Shown one piece after another: positions 45,946 to 54,874 of a DNA stretch of 64,000 bases. A program made the translations under genes and the position numbers. The first letter of the stretch is position 1. Every line of letters starts with the position of its first letter. Under the pieces are notes generated by a model. That model searched no databases. It worked only from the letters and a program-made list of their open reading frames with translations, and was not told where the DNA came from. Source of the stretch: an uncultured Thalassotalea sp. (GTDB taxonomy: Bacteria; Pseudomonadota; Gammaproteobacteria; Enterobacterales; Alteromonadaceae); assembly GCA_947492575.1 (NCBI GenBank), contig CANLNK010000009.1, positions 118,649 to 182,648 on the forward strand. The letters are read 5' to 3'.

Positions 45946-46374
45946 CTAGTCAAAGCAAATTTGTAATTTATCCATGAGATCCCGAAGTTGTTTTGCCTCA
46001 TCTTCGGAAAAACCATCGAGCTTACACATCATTTGCGCCGGAATATCTATTGCGACTTGTTTAGCGTTGTTTCCTTTAGTCGTTAGTTTAATAACTTTAA
46101 CGCGAGCGTCTTTCTCGTCTTTGTGAATTTCAACGTAGTCTTTTTGTACCAGCTTTTTGAGCATCAAGCTCATCGCACCGCCATCTATTCCTGTTTTATC
46201 TAAGAGGGTGGCAACAGTTATGTCGTCTTTCTCCCATAAAGCCATCATGACCACATATTGAGGGTAGGTAATGTCCAATTCTTCTAATAATGGGCGATAC
46301 GCTCGAGTAAAGGCATTCGACAGTAGATAGAAGCGATGGCAAAGCTGATTTTCAAGTCTTAATGTTACTGACAT
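45946..46374 (-). CDS. ohrR: Organic-peroxide-sensing MarR regulator OhrR
   Basis: The 142-aa winged-helix protein carries LENQLCHRFYLLSNAF with Cys12, the position of the peroxide-sensing cysteine in Bacillus subtilis OhrR, followed by the PLLEELDITYPQYVVMMALWE block shared by OhrR proteins and the MSLMLKKLVQKDYVEIHKDEKDAR recognition helix and wing. No second cysteine is near the C-terminal helices except Cys140, so 1-Cys or 2-Cys type is not decided. It is divergent from ohr and should repress both genes through the palindromes between them. Confidence 0.92.
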   Translation of the reverse strand: MSVTLRLENQLCHRFYLLSNAFTRAYRPLLEELDITYPQYVVMMALWEKDDITVATLLDKTGIDGGAMSLMLKKLVQKDYVEIHKDEKDARVKVIKLTTKGNNAKQVAIDIPAQMMCKLDGFSEDEAKQLRDLMDKLQICFD

Positions 46375-46400
46375 AGATACCTCTCAATATTTTACATTCA

Positions 46401-46418
46401 TATTTTGCATGCAAAGTA
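46401..46418. promoter_or_regulatory. OhrR operator 1 (imperfect palindrome)
   Basis: The 18 bases contain the core TTTGCATGCAAA with one mismatched pair in the flanks. It lies close to the ohrR start codon. Confidence 0.75.
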
Positions 46419-46419
46419 A

Positions 46420-46448
46420 TTGACAATCAAGTTTTAGGTTAATAGTAT
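46420..46448 (+). promoter_or_regulatory. Promoter of ohr
   Basis: TTGACA (46420-46425) and TAGTAT (46443-46448) are spaced by 17 bases. Operator 2 begins inside the -10 hexamer, so repressor binding would block the polymerase. Confidence 0.75.
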
Positions 46449-46467
46449 ACTTTGCATGCAAAGTATA
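46446..46467. promoter_or_regulatory. OhrR operator 2 (perfect 22-base palindrome)
   Basis: A perfect 22-base palindrome with core TTTGCATGCAAA, identical in core to operator 1, overlaps the -10 region of the ohr promoter. Confidence 0.85.
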
Positions 46468-46505
46468 TCGCTTGCATTAATTGAATTATGACAGAGGAAA
46501 ACACT

Positions 46506-46934
46506 ATGAACGTATTGTCAGAGAAACTTTATACAGGCGTGGCGACAGCGACAGGTGGTCGAGAGGGCACTGCAGAATCGGATGATGGTAAACTGAATAT
46601 CACACTTTCAAAACCCAAAGGGCTAGGTGGTGCTGGTGGCGAGGGTACAAACCCTGAGCAGTTGTTTGCTGCTGGTTACTCAGCGTGTTTTATTGGCGCG
46701 TTAAAGCATGTCGCAGCAGCAGAAAAAGTTGTTTTAGGTAACGACATTAGTGTGTCGGCAGAAGTACCAATTGGTCCAATTGAGCACGGTTTTGGTATTG
46801 CCGTTAAGCTTTCAGTTTCACTGGGTGATTTAGATAAAGAAACAGCATCTAGCCTCGTGGAAAAAGCGCATCAAGTTTGTCCGTATTCAAACGCAACACG
46901 CGGCAATATTGATGTAACCTTGGAAGTGGTATAA
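46506..46934 (+). CDS. ohr: Organic hydroperoxide resistance protein Ohr
   Basis: Ohr reduces organic hydroperoxides. The 142-aa OsmC-fold protein contains both catalytic cysteines, Cys61 in [13 protein letters not shown] and Cys125 in [13 protein letters not shown], and the typical [15 protein letters not shown] start and [16 protein letters not shown] loop. The ATG at 46506 has GAGGAA about 6 bases upstream; the longer frame is not needed. Divergent from its likely regulator ohrR. Confidence 0.96.
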   Translation: MNVLSEKLYTGVATATGGREGTAESDDGKLNITLSKPKGLGGAGGEGTNPEQLFAAGYSACFIGALKHVAAAEKVVLGNDISVSAEVPIGPIEHGFGIAVKLSVSLGDLDKETASSLVEKAHQVCPYSNATRGNIDVTLEVV

Positions 46935-46956
46935 AACTCTAATACTCTAAATTAAA

Positions 46957-47028
46957 AAAGCCCTATTTCTCAAGTTCCGGTTTGATACATATTTTTGCAC
47001 CGTTTTCAGAACGTAGTTATAGGGCTTT
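46957..47028. terminator. Long-loop hairpin with nested stem after ohr
   Basis: AAAGCCCTAT (46957) pairs with ATAGGGCTTT (47019), flanked by A and T-rich tracts, as expected of a bidirectional terminator. The 52-base loop itself contains a second stem GTTC-CGGT/ACCG...GAAC (46974-46981 with 46999-47002 and 47009-47012). This is unusual for a simple terminator. Confidence 0.65.
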
Positions 47029-47062
47029 CTTTGCGAATTAAAAGATCCTATTTGTAAGTAAG

Positions 47063-47662
47063 CTAACCGCCAAATGCTGCTTTTAATTGCTTAAGGATTA
47101 CCTTTTCTTTGTCGTTAAGCGTTGGCATAGCACCACATCGTGGATCGGTCTTTTGAATAACGGCAATCATCTCTTTAGTAATAGGGATAGGATCGCAGCC
47201 GTGACCCGTCTCACAGATCAAATCAAACTCAGGCTTTGCCTTTTTGTGGCAATCCAAGCAGTTGCCACCAAAGCGGTTTTTGACTTCCGTAAACCCTCGC
47301 GCCGTAAACTTGCTGCCTTGAGGCGATACAGCTAGCTCAAAAAATTCCCAGTCATTAGTAGCGGGGCTTGTACCTTTAGGGTGCTTTACCATAACTTCTG
47401 TAGGTACGAGTTGTACCACTGAACCTGCTGGATATTCACCACTGCCTTTATTAGCAACACTTAAGGTTTTATCTAGTGCTGACTTATCAAGATTATCGAC
47501 GAAAAATCCACGCACGCGGGACATATCGTTGATGCAGCTAAAGGTTGTTTCATCAATTTCATAGGCTTTCTTACCATTATCGCCATCAGCCAATGCTTGA
47601 AATTGCGTGAGACTTGCCAAGCTCACCAATCCTAAGATTGCAATTTTTCTGATTATTTTCAT
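47063..47662 (-). CDS. Cytochrome P460-like monohaem protein
   Basis: The 199-aa protein has a signal peptide (cleavage near ALAD) and one c-type haem motif NCLDCH near residue 137. Preceding blocks YPAGSVVQLVPTEVMVKHPKG and NDWEFFELAV, and GFTEVKNRFGGNCLDCHKKA, resemble the cytochrome P460 group, which acts on hydroxylamine or nitric oxide in some bacteria. Several further cysteines follow in a C-terminal extension (ICETGHGCDPIP). The location in the periplasm is expected; the reaction is not known. It is not in the nitrate operon, but lies about 2 kb from it. Confidence 0.72.
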   Translation of the reverse strand: MKIIRKIAILGLVSLASLTQFQALADGDNGKKAYEIDETTFSCINDMSRVRGFFVDNLDKSALDKTLSVANKGSGEYPAGSVVQLVPTEVMVKHPKGTSPATNDWEFFELAVSPQGSKFTARGFTEVKNRFGGNCLDCHKKAKPEFDLICETGHGCDPIPITKEMIAVIQKTDPRCGAMPTLNDKEKVILKQLKAAFGG

Positions 47663-47709
47663 GTTTCTTCCTTTAAGTCGTTCGCTTAAATTGTGCCCAG
47701 AAGACGCTA

Positions 47710-48708
47710 TTATAGTTTAACCATTAATTTGCCTTGGTTACCGCCAGTGAAGAACAAGTTAAGACCTGAAATCGCAGCGGGTAGTCCGTCTAAAATGTGG
47801 CTGCGATACTTAATTTTTCCTTGCATCACATAAGGCGTTAACTTTGTAAGTAGAGCAGGGATGTCACCAAAGTGGTCGGGCATTGCATAGCCTTGTACCG
47901 TTAAACGTTTTTTGATCATAGGTATCCAATTTGGGCCAGGGTCTGGGATTGCTTTGGCATAGTCAGCAATCATGCCACACACTGCGATGCGGCCATGCAC
48001 ATTCATCTTGTTAAAAACAGCTTGCTGGATAGGACCACCCGTATTTTCGAAATACACATCAACACCATTTGGCGCTAATTCGTCTAACTTAGTTTTTAAA
48101 TCATCAGTCTTGTAATTAATTGCACCATCAAAACCGAGTTCATTAACAATCCAACTCGCTTTCTCGTCGCTACCAACCACGCCAATAACGTTTAGACCAT
48201 CAGCCTTTGCTAGTTGACCAACTATAGAGCCTACAGAGCCGGCCGCTCCAGTGACGACAATTGTTTCACCTGCCTTTGGCTTGCCAATATTGAAAAGGCC
48301 TTGAGTCGCAGTTAATCCAGGTAACGCGAATACTGATAAAATCGTTTCATCAGGTAAATCGTTTTGTACCTTGTTAATTCCTTGACCGTTTGTCTTCAAT
48401 AATTCCGTCCAACCAAGTAAACCTGTTACACGATCGCCCACTTTAAAATCAGGGTGTTTTGACTCTATAACGTTACCAATACCGCTACCGCGCATAACAT
48501 CGCCTAACGCTACCGGTGGAATATAGCTCTCGGTGTCAGGACTCATCCAGCCAAACATTGCTGGATCAAGCGACATGTAGGTTTGCTGAACTAAAAACTC
48601 GCCATCTGCTAACTCTGGGCGTGGCAGTGTAACAGTTTCAAATAATTCGTTTGTGATTGGGCCGCCACTTGGGCGAGCGATGAGTTTTATTGCTGTATAT
48701 TCTTGCAT
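47710..48708 (-). CDS. NADP-dependent MDR oxidoreductase (CurA/leukotriene reductase-like)
   Basis: The 332-aa protein is a zinc-free medium-chain reductase: the substrate-side MSLDPAMFGWMSPDTESY and GDVMRGSGIGNVI blocks are typical of the CurA/YncB and PTGR group, and the cofactor site is VVTGAAGSVGSIVGQLAK. The ENTGG and KRLTVQGYAM segments fit as well. It likely reduces alpha,beta-unsaturated carbonyls using NADPH. It stands between single genes and no terminator is visible. Confidence 0.88.
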   Translation of the reverse strand: MQEYTAIKLIARPSGGPITNELFETVTLPRPELADGEFLVQQTYMSLDPAMFGWMSPDTESYIPPVALGDVMRGSGIGNVIESKHPDFKVGDRVTGLLGWTELLKTNGQGINKVQNDLPDETILSVFALPGLTATQGLFNIGKPKAGETIVVTGAAGSVGSIVGQLAKADGLNVIGVVGSDEKASWIVNELGFDGAINYKTDDLKTKLDELAPNGVDVYFENTGGPIQQAVFNKMNVHGRIAVCGMIADYAKAIPDPGPNWIPMIKKRLTVQGYAMPDHFGDIPALLTKLTPYVMQGKIKYRSHILDGLPAAISGLNLFFTGGNQGKLMVKL

Positions 48709-48779
48709 TCTTTACTGATCCTTTTACGTTTTAATTATTGGGTACAGGTCTCAACTATTAGTTAATTATTAGCTGACGA

Positions 48780-49841
48780 CTAGCTGATAAGTACAGACAT
48801 AGGTTTAACTTCATTAATTGCTTGCCGGCGAATAAAACTATCTAACCCTTCAGCAAGCTGTTCACTTTGGCCAAGTACTTGATGCCAAAGTTTTATACGT
48901 GATTCGGTTTCAATATCGGTAAAGTCTGTACGGTCAGGGATTTTTTTATTTGGAAGCGACTCGACAAACGCTTGGCTTGGACAGATAACTACGACGTTGT
49001 CATAGTTAGACTCTCGAACTGGTCGAGAAAGACTTTTATCAAACCATCCAGCTTTTATGTTGTGACTGAAGTGCGGGTAGAGCACCAAATTAGGGTTGTG
49101 GATCTTTACATCAAAATGGTAATCGATAATGCCACCGTCTCGATACATCCCTTTAGGGCAATCGGCAATATCGCTAATACCTTCCATTACCATAGGAATG
49201 GAGCCCGAAGCGAGTAACGCATCTTTTAAGTTATCCTGGCTCAGATAAGTAATCGTTGTTTTAAAGTCGTCAGGATCGCTGATGGCTAAATTGCTGCTCT
49301 TCGGTTGGAAGATAAAGCGTTCGTATTGATTTCTAAGATACTTTCTGTTTACTCGGTTTCTCAGGTAGCTGGCCATTAAACCTGAAACCTGCAGTACCTT
49401 GTTTTCGCTGGCGACTAGGCCATTACACTTAGCGACAACAAGGTGTGCTTTTCTGACAGGGTTATTGATGATTTCGTCAACACCCTTAGTGTCTAAGACG
49501 TAGTCTAGCAGTGCTCGCCCTTTATCCGTTATTTCTGCTGGCGTCGGTTTATCATTGGAATAGCGCGTATTGGCATAGTTCTCTGCCAACCTTGAAATTG
49601 CGGCAACTGGATCATTTTGTCCAAAACAGGCGGCACGGAAAGCACCAGCGCTGGAACCCATTAGATTGAGCTCTTTTGTTCTATCTTTGAAAAATTCGCC
49701 AAAGACATATTTGTCTAAGCCAAATAAGGTGAACCATTTGGGGCCGCCACTGGCACCTAAAAAAGTATCAAAGATATCTTGGGAAAACCCTTGTTCTTGC
49801 ATTGCCTTTAGGGCTGTCTTTCCCGCATATACTTCTATCAT
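48780..49841 (-). CDS. Patatin-like phospholipase family protein
   Basis: The 353-aa protein has the nucleophile elbow GSSAG at residues 62-66 (Ser64), preceded by an oxyanion-type GASGGPKWF loop (residues 29-37), and the Asp of the dyad in YRDGGIIDYHFD. These are the marks of patatin-like lipases. No signal peptide is seen, so it is probably cytoplasmic. Substrate unknown. It stands downstream of fadD in the same direction but behind the fadD terminator. Confidence 0.8.
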   Translation of the reverse strand: MIEVYAGKTALKAMQEQGFSQDIFDTFLGASGGPKWFTLFGLDKYVFGEFFKDRTKELNLMGSSAGAFRAACFGQNDPVAAISRLAENYANTRYSNDKPTPAEITDKGRALLDYVLDTKGVDEIINNPVRKAHLVVAKCNGLVASENKVLQVSGLMASYLRNRVNRKYLRNQYERFIFQPKSSNLAISDPDDFKTTITYLSQDNLKDALLASGSIPMVMEGISDIADCPKGMYRDGGIIDYHFDVKIHNPNLVLYPHFSHNIKAGWFDKSLSRPVRESNYDNVVVICPSQAFVESLPNKKIPDRTDFTDIETESRIKLWHQVLGQSEQLAEGLDSFIRRQAINEVKPMSVLIS

Positions 49842-49962
49842 TTGTGGTGTGCTTACCTTTTGTAAATTTCAGTTTTCTAATAATTAATGTACTTAAACCT
49901 AACAACATTGGAGCCGAGAAACACTGAGGCAATGTGGTTGGGTTTACATACGCTAAGAAGCA

Positions 49963-50008
49963 TATTAATAAAAACTGCTGGTAAATTTTGCCATTTGACC
50001 AGCAGTTT
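49963..50008 (-). terminator. Intrinsic terminator of fadD
   Basis: AAACTGCTGGT and ACCAGCAGTTT form an 11-base stem with a 15-base loop, followed on the minus strand by a T tract. Confidence 0.88.
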
Positions 50009-50024
50009 ATTCTTTCCAATGTCG

Positions 50025-50049
50025 TAGCTAATAGCTAATAGCTAATAGC
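50025..50049. repeat. Tandem heptamer TAGCTAA in the fadD 3' region
   Basis: Three exact copies of TAGCTAA plus a partial TAGC lie between the fadD stop and its terminator. It is a short simple repeat likely to vary by slippage. Confidence 0.9.
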
Positions 50050-50063
50050 GCTATTCATACAGG

Positions 50064-51758
50064 TTACGCAACGGCTTTTTCGGTTGCGGCTGCCATTGTA
50101 CGTAACTCTTTTCGCAAAATCTTACCTACGTTTGATTTAGGCATTTCGCTTTCTTCAATAAAACAAACTTCCTTAGGCACCTTGTAGTTGGTTAAATTTT
50201 CACGCGCGTGGGTAGTAATTTGTTCTTCCGTTAACGACTTATCACTTTTCACGATGTAAACACGAATTTTCTCACCAGTGGCTTCAAAAGGCATACCGAT
50301 AGCGGCTGCTTCAAGTACACCAGGGTGAGAGGCCATGACTTCTTCAATTTCATTTGGATAAACATTAAAGCCAGAGACGATAATCATGTCTTTTTTACGG
50401 TCAACGATACGGAAGTAACCGTCTTCGTCCATTGTCGCGATATCGCCCGTCTTCAACCAACCATCTTCGATAGTTTCTGCGGTCGCATCAGGACGATTTA
50501 AATACCCCTTCATGACTTGTGGACCTTTCACCCACAATTCACCTGGTTCGTTTATACCCACATCATTGCCTTCATCATCAACCAATCGAATCTCTGTCGA
50601 CGCTGCTGGTAAACCAATAGAACCGTTAAATTCAGTTTGGTTGTAAGGGCTAATAGTTACCATCGGGCAACATTCAGTTAAACCGTAGCCTTCAAGTAAC
50701 CGTACACCTGTGATTTTTTGCCATTTTTCGGCAACTGGACGTTGCACCGCCATGCCACCACCAAGTGCTGCTTTAAGGCCTGAAAAGTCGAGTTTTTCAA
50801 ACCCTGGCGTGTGAATTAAGCCATTGAATAGGGTATTAACACCGGTAATCGCGGTGAAGCGGTATTTAGCTAATTCTTTAACGAAGCCAGGCATATCACG
50901 GGGATTAGTAATTAATACATTAGTACCGCCGTACGCAATGAAGCACAGGCAATTCGAGTTGAGTGCGAAGATATGATAAAGCGGCAACGCCGTGATCATG
51001 ATTTCTTGGTCAGACTCAAAAATCGGTGTCGTCATCGCTTTTGATTGCTCTAGATTAGCGACCATATTTCTGTGAGTCAGCATAACACCTTTAGACGGGC
51101 CGGTTGTGCCACCTGTGTATTGCAAGAATGCTAAATCGGTTGGGCTCACATCAACGGGTGTAAAAGGTAGACTCGCACCTTTCGCAATGACGTGGTTAAA
51201 CTTCACGGCATCAGGTAAGTGGAACTTAGGCACCATTTTCTTGACGTGCTTAACAACCGCGTTGACCAACATTCCTTTTAACCCACCTAAACGGTCACCT
51301 AAACCTGTTGTAATGACATGTTCAACGTTGGTTTTGTCGACGATAGACTCAAGCGTGTTAGCAAAGTTTTCGATAATCAAGATACCTTTGGCATCTGAGT
51401 CCTTCAACAAATGTTCAAGCTCGCGCGCTGTATAAAGCGGGTTGACGTTCACTACCGTCAAGCCTGCCATCAATGCACCAAACAACGCCACAGGGTACTG
51501 CAACACGTTAGGCATCATGATCGCAAATTTATCGCCGTGCTTGAAACCCCATTCATTTTGTAAGAATGCGGCAAATGCTTTAGCTTGATCGGCGAGTTCT
51601 TGGTAGGTGATACTGGCATCCATATTGATGAATGCCGTATTGTCTTTAAACTCATCGGTATAAGTGAGGAACATCTCAACTAGTGAAGAGAACTTATCCG
51701 GATCGATTTCAAATGGCACCCCAGGTGGATAACTTTTTTCTAACCATACTTTATCCAT
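50064..51758 (-). CDS. fadD: Long-chain fatty acid-CoA ligase FadD
   Basis: FadD activates fatty acids to acyl-CoA with ATP. The 564-aa length matches E. coli FadD (561 aa). The start [15 protein letters not shown] is typical of this group. AMP-binding motifs are present: [18 protein letters not shown] (P-loop), GYGLTECCP, and the C-terminal [16 protein letters not shown] plus [20 protein letters not shown]. It has its own terminator and a roughly 290-base upstream region, so it is probably transcribed apart from the catabolic operon next to it. Confidence 0.93.
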   Translation of the reverse strand: MDKVWLEKSYPPGVPFEIDPDKFSSLVEMFLTYTDEFKDNTAFINMDASITYQELADQAKAFAAFLQNEWGFKHGDKFAIMMPNVLQYPVALFGALMAGLTVVNVNPLYTARELEHLLKDSDAKGILIIENFANTLESIVDKTNVEHVITTGLGDRLGGLKGMLVNAVVKHVKKMVPKFHLPDAVKFNHVIAKGASLPFTPVDVSPTDLAFLQYTGGTTGPSKGVMLTHRNMVANLEQSKAMTTPIFESDQEIMITALPLYHIFALNSNCLCFIAYGGTNVLITNPRDMPGFVKELAKYRFTAITGVNTLFNGLIHTPGFEKLDFSGLKAALGGGMAVQRPVAEKWQKITGVRLLEGYGLTECCPMVTISPYNQTEFNGSIGLPAASTEIRLVDDEGNDVGINEPGELWVKGPQVMKGYLNRPDATAETIEDGWLKTGDIATMDEDGYFRIVDRKKDMIIVSGFNVYPNEIEEVMASHPGVLEAAAIGMPFEATGEKIRVYIVKSDKSLTEEQITTHARENLTNYKVPKEVCFIEESEMPKSNVGKILRKELRTMAAATEKAVA

Positions 51759-51812
51759 GCAATTTGTCCTTCTATCTAAACGTCTGTTGTAATTGTGTTG
51801 TTTTTTCTAATT

Positions 51813-51854
51813 TTGCTTTTGTAATTTAGTTTTTGTAAATCTGCTTTTGTAATG
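51813..51854. repeat. Three tandem 14-base repeats upstream of fadD
   Basis: Three imperfect copies of a 14-base unit with core TTTTGTAA follow one another in the fadD upstream region (51759-52047). They may be protein sites spaced at 1.3 helical turns or just slippage. No FadR-type core is seen nearby. Confidence 0.65.
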
Positions 51855-52019
51855 TTTTCTTAGCATTTTTACGTTTTTTCTATACACCGCCTGACAAGTT
51901 TATCATTTTGTCTTATTTATTATTTTTGACGGTGCTAGAAATAATATTAACTAAAACGGGCTGACTTTAAAGCTTTTTATCATTAGCTTTTTGTTTCTTT
52001 TCTTTGCATAAAAGTAATC

Positions 52020-52063
52020 ATTTGAGGTACTTGGCTAAAGTACTTAATTAAAGCACCTCAAAT
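52020..52063 (-). terminator. Hairpin at the end of the thiolase gene
   Basis: ATTTGAGGT within the last thiolase codons pairs with ACCTCAAAT just downstream (minus-strand reading), followed by a short T-rich stretch. It probably ends the catabolic operon, with moderate strength. Confidence 0.5.
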
Positions 52064-53232
52064 AAGCCAGCAGCACCTTGTCCGCCGCCGATACACATGG
52101 TGATGACGACATATTTAACGCCACGTCGTTTCCCTTCCAACAGCGCATGCATAACAAGTCGAGCACCGCTCATACCATAAGGGTGGCCTATAGAAATAGC
52201 ACCGCCATTAACGTTTAGCTTATCCATAGGAATACCTAAATGGTCAGCACAGTAAAGCACTTGTACGGCAAACGCTTCATTGAGTTCCCACAGACCGATG
52301 TCATCCATTGTCAGGTTATGGCGCGCTAATAACTTAGGAATGGCATAAACAGGACCTATGCCCATTTCATCTGGTTCACAGCCAGCTACCGCCATGCCTC
52401 GGTAGACGCCAAGAGGTGCTAAACCTTTAGCCTCAGCAACAGATTTTTCCATCAGCACTAATGCTGCCGCTCCATCAGAAAGTTGTGATGCGTTACCGCC
52501 AGTAATGCAACCGTCTTCTTTTACCGTTCTTACGTTGGATAAGCCTTCAAGCGTAGTGTCAGGGCGATTTCCTTCATCTTTCGTTAGCGTGACTTCCTGC
52601 GAAGAAACCTCACCAGTTTCTCTATCTTGTACCAGTTTAGTAGTAGTCACTGGCACAATTTCATCAGCAAATAAGTTGGCTTCTTGGGCAGCAGCGGTGC
52701 GCTGCTGAGAAAGTAGGGCGTATTCATCTTGGCGTTCGCGAGAAATGTCGTAGCGGTTTGCGACTACTTCTGCGGTATCTAACATAGGCATATAGACGGC
52801 TGGCGCATGGGCTTTGACTTTGTCATCAACCGCTCTGTGCATATTCATATGTTCGTTTTGAACAAGCGAGATAGAATCACAGCCACCTGCAATGATAACG
52901 TCTGAGCCATCACATACGATTTGATTTGCGCCGCTAGCAACCGCCATTAGGCCAGAAGCACATTGTCTATCTATAGTCATGCCAGCGACTGAAACTGGTA
53001 ATCCGGCTGCCATTGCAGCTTGGCGGCCAAAGTTCATTCCTTGGCTACCTTGTTGAAGGGCAGCACCGAAAATACAGTCATCTACTTCGCTGCCGTCTAA
53101 GTTTACCTTGTTAAGCGCAGCGTTGATGGCGTGGGCTGCCATTGTGGGTGAAGTGAGATTGTTAAAAGCACCTCGGTAAGCTTTTGCAATGGGTGTTCTA
53201 GCGACAGAAACAATTACGGCTTCTCTGGACAT
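52048..53232 (-). CDS. Acetyl-CoA C-acyltransferase (thiolase)
   Basis: This 394-aa thiolase cleaves 3-ketoacyl-CoA to acetyl-CoA and a shortened acyl-CoA. The nucleophile Cys is in [11 protein letters not shown], and the [19 protein letters not shown] and [11 protein letters not shown] motifs hold the His and second Cys. It is closer to degradative FadA/PcaF-type thiolases in layout than to FadI. It is the last gene of the operon starting at 61352 and supplies the final step of the pathway. Confidence 0.94.
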   Translation of the reverse strand: MSREAVIVSVARTPIAKAYRGAFNNLTSPTMAAHAINAALNKVNLDGSEVDDCIFGAALQQGSQGMNFGRQAAMAAGLPVSVAGMTIDRQCASGLMAVASGANQIVCDGSDVIIAGGCDSISLVQNEHMNMHRAVDDKVKAHAPAVYMPMLDTAEVVANRYDISRERQDEYALLSQQRTAAAQEANLFADEIVPVTTTKLVQDRETGEVSSQEVTLTKDEGNRPDTTLEGLSNVRTVKEDGCITGGNASQLSDGAAALVLMEKSVAEAKGLAPLGVYRGMAVAGCEPDEMGIGPVYAIPKLLARHNLTMDDIGLWELNEAFAVQVLYCADHLGIPMDKLNVNGGAISIGHPYGMSGARLVMHALLEGKRRGVKYVVITMCIGGGQGAAGLFEVL

Positions 53233-53271
53233 ATTCTACTCCTTTCCTTCTTATTATTTGTTATCAACATT

Positions 53272-54180
53272 TTATTTAGTAGCAGCCATCGCTTTACCAA
53301 TAAATTTCTCGCCTTGTTTAACGCCCGCTTCAAGTGCTTGTTGATTGTCGGTGCTTGTTACTGCCTGCCACTGGTCGCGAATTGCTTCAGGTGTTTGTTG
53401 TTCAACAGGCAGGTAAATACCATCTGTCTCAAACAAGCTTGCCGTCGCATAACCACCGGCACCAGCGCATAAAATTGTGCGATTGGGTGCATCGTCGTCA
53501 CAAAGGGTTAATAACCCAGGCGTTACATATTCAGGAGCGAACATTTTGACGATATGCTCTGGCATTAGATCTTCCGTCATGCGTGTTCCCGCTGTAGGGG
53601 CCAATGCATTTACTCTAATATCGTGCTTAGCGCCTTCAAGTACTAGCGTGGTCATTAAACCGAGTACAGCCATTTTTGCAGCACCATAGTTACTCTGACC
53701 AAAGTTGCCGTACATGCCACTTGAAGACGTTGTCATTACAATGCGGCCGTAGTTTTGGGCTTTCATGATCTCCCAAACCGCTTTCGTACAGTTAACAGAG
53801 CCCATTAAATGCACATCCATGACCAGTTTGAAATCATCTAAGGTCATTTTAGAAAACGACTTATCACGCAGGATGCCTGCATTGTTAACTAAGATGTCCA
53901 CGCGCCCCCATTTTTCCATGGTTTGGTTAACCATATCCTGAACTTCTTCAAAATTAGCGACATTGGCGCCATGGCTAAATGCTTCACCACCTGCCGCGAT
54001 AATTTCTGCAACAACTTCTTCAGCGGCTGCGGATGATTTGCCACTACCGTCGCGTGCACCGCCTAAATCATTAACGACAACTTTCGCGCCGCGCTTAGCA
54101 AGTTCAATTGCGTGTGATTTTCCTAAACCGTTACCTGCGCCAGTAACGATGGCGACTCTGTCTGTATAACTAATAGTCAT
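53272..54180 (-). CDS. SDR of the multifunctional-enzyme-2 type (3-hydroxyacyl-CoA dehydrogenase-like)
   Basis: The ATG at 54180 has AAAGGAA upstream, giving 302 aa; the longer frame is rejected. The NAD site is VTGAGNGLGKSHAIELAKRG and VVVNDLGGARDGSGKS is the feature of the peroxisomal MFE-2/HSD17B4-type (3R)-hydroxyacyl-CoA dehydrogenase group. The catalytic SYK set is visible as TSSSGMYGNFGQSNYGAAKMA. The C-terminal extension (about 235-302) is also typical. With the MaoC gene upstream it makes a split MFE-2-like hydratase/dehydrogenase pair. Confidence 0.88.
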   Translation of the reverse strand: MTISYTDRVAIVTGAGNGLGKSHAIELAKRGAKVVVNDLGGARDGSGKSSAAAEEVVAEIIAAGGEAFSHGANVANFEEVQDMVNQTMEKWGRVDILVNNAGILRDKSFSKMTLDDFKLVMDVHLMGSVNCTKAVWEIMKAQNYGRIVMTTSSSGMYGNFGQSNYGAAKMAVLGLMTTLVLEGAKHDIRVNALAPTAGTRMTEDLMPEHIVKMFAPEYVTPGLLTLCDDDAPNRTILCAGAGGYATASLFETDGIYLPVEQQTPEAIRDQWQAVTSTDNQQALEAGVKQGEKFIGKAMAATK

Positions 54181-54263
54181 CTTGTGTTCCTTTAACTCTA
54201 TTGGGCTCGAATTCTTTCGTCGAACTGTATCTTTTGTAGCGGTAGCCAATATTGTGATTTGGA

Positions 54264-54725
54264 CTACTTAACCATTTGAATGCCAATCCACTCTGCGATT
54301 AACGCTGGTGTCTCTTCACCTTCAATTTCTACTGATACTTCGGTTTTAATGCGAAATTGCCCTGGTTTTGTCTCATCGATGGCAACAACTTTGGCCAATG
54401 CGCGAATACGGCTATTCACCTTTACAGGTGCCAAAAATCTCACTTTGTCGAAACCTGAATTAATACCCATATAGCAACCGTCAATAACGACGCTATAGCT
54501 TTCCGCAAAGTGAGAAAGCATTGAAAGTGTCAGAAATCCGTGAGCTATGGTGGTGCCAAATGGTGTTGCTTTGGCTTTTTCAGGATCGATATGAATAAAC
54601 TGATGGTCTAGCGTGCAGTCGGCGAATTGATCAATTTGAGACTGTTCAACTTGGTGCCATGGCGTTGGCTCGGCTTGAAAGCCAATATAGTCAGCGATGT
54701 TGTCTCTTTTTATCATTGTCGGCAT
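54264..54725 (-). CDS. MaoC-like (R)-specific enoyl-CoA hydratase
   Basis: The 153-aa hot-dog protein contains the hydratase-2 motif with Asp and His in FADCTLDHQFIHIDPEKA and the overlapping region PFGTTIAHGFLTLSML. It should add water to trans-2-enoyl-CoA. It is encoded just before the MFE-2-type dehydrogenase (84 bases apart), which fits an R-specific hydration and oxidation sequence. An alternative start at the second Met (54716) is possible. Confidence 0.88.
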   Translation of the reverse strand: MPTMIKRDNIADYIGFQAEPTPWHQVEQSQIDQFADCTLDHQFIHIDPEKAKATPFGTTIAHGFLTLSMLSHFAESYSVVIDGCYMGINSGFDKVRFLAPVKVNSRIRALAKVVAIDETKPGQFRIKTEVSVEIEGEETPALIAEWIGIQMVK

Positions 54726-54874
54726 TGCTGTTTCCTTTTTAATTGAAATAAACGCTTTGTTGTAATTTGTTGTTTTTAAGTATTAATTCTTGGTTCTGTT
54801 GTTCTAGGTCAGTTCTGTTAGAAAGGCCTGTTAGAAAAAGTCCAAATAATCAAAGCAAAAGCGAAGTAGAGTGG

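Noticed and set aside
54795..54820. Second FadR site before the MaoC/SDR genes (AGGTCAGTTC)
   Set aside because: Only the left half of the core matches; GACC is replaced by GTTC. It also lies between cotranscribed genes.
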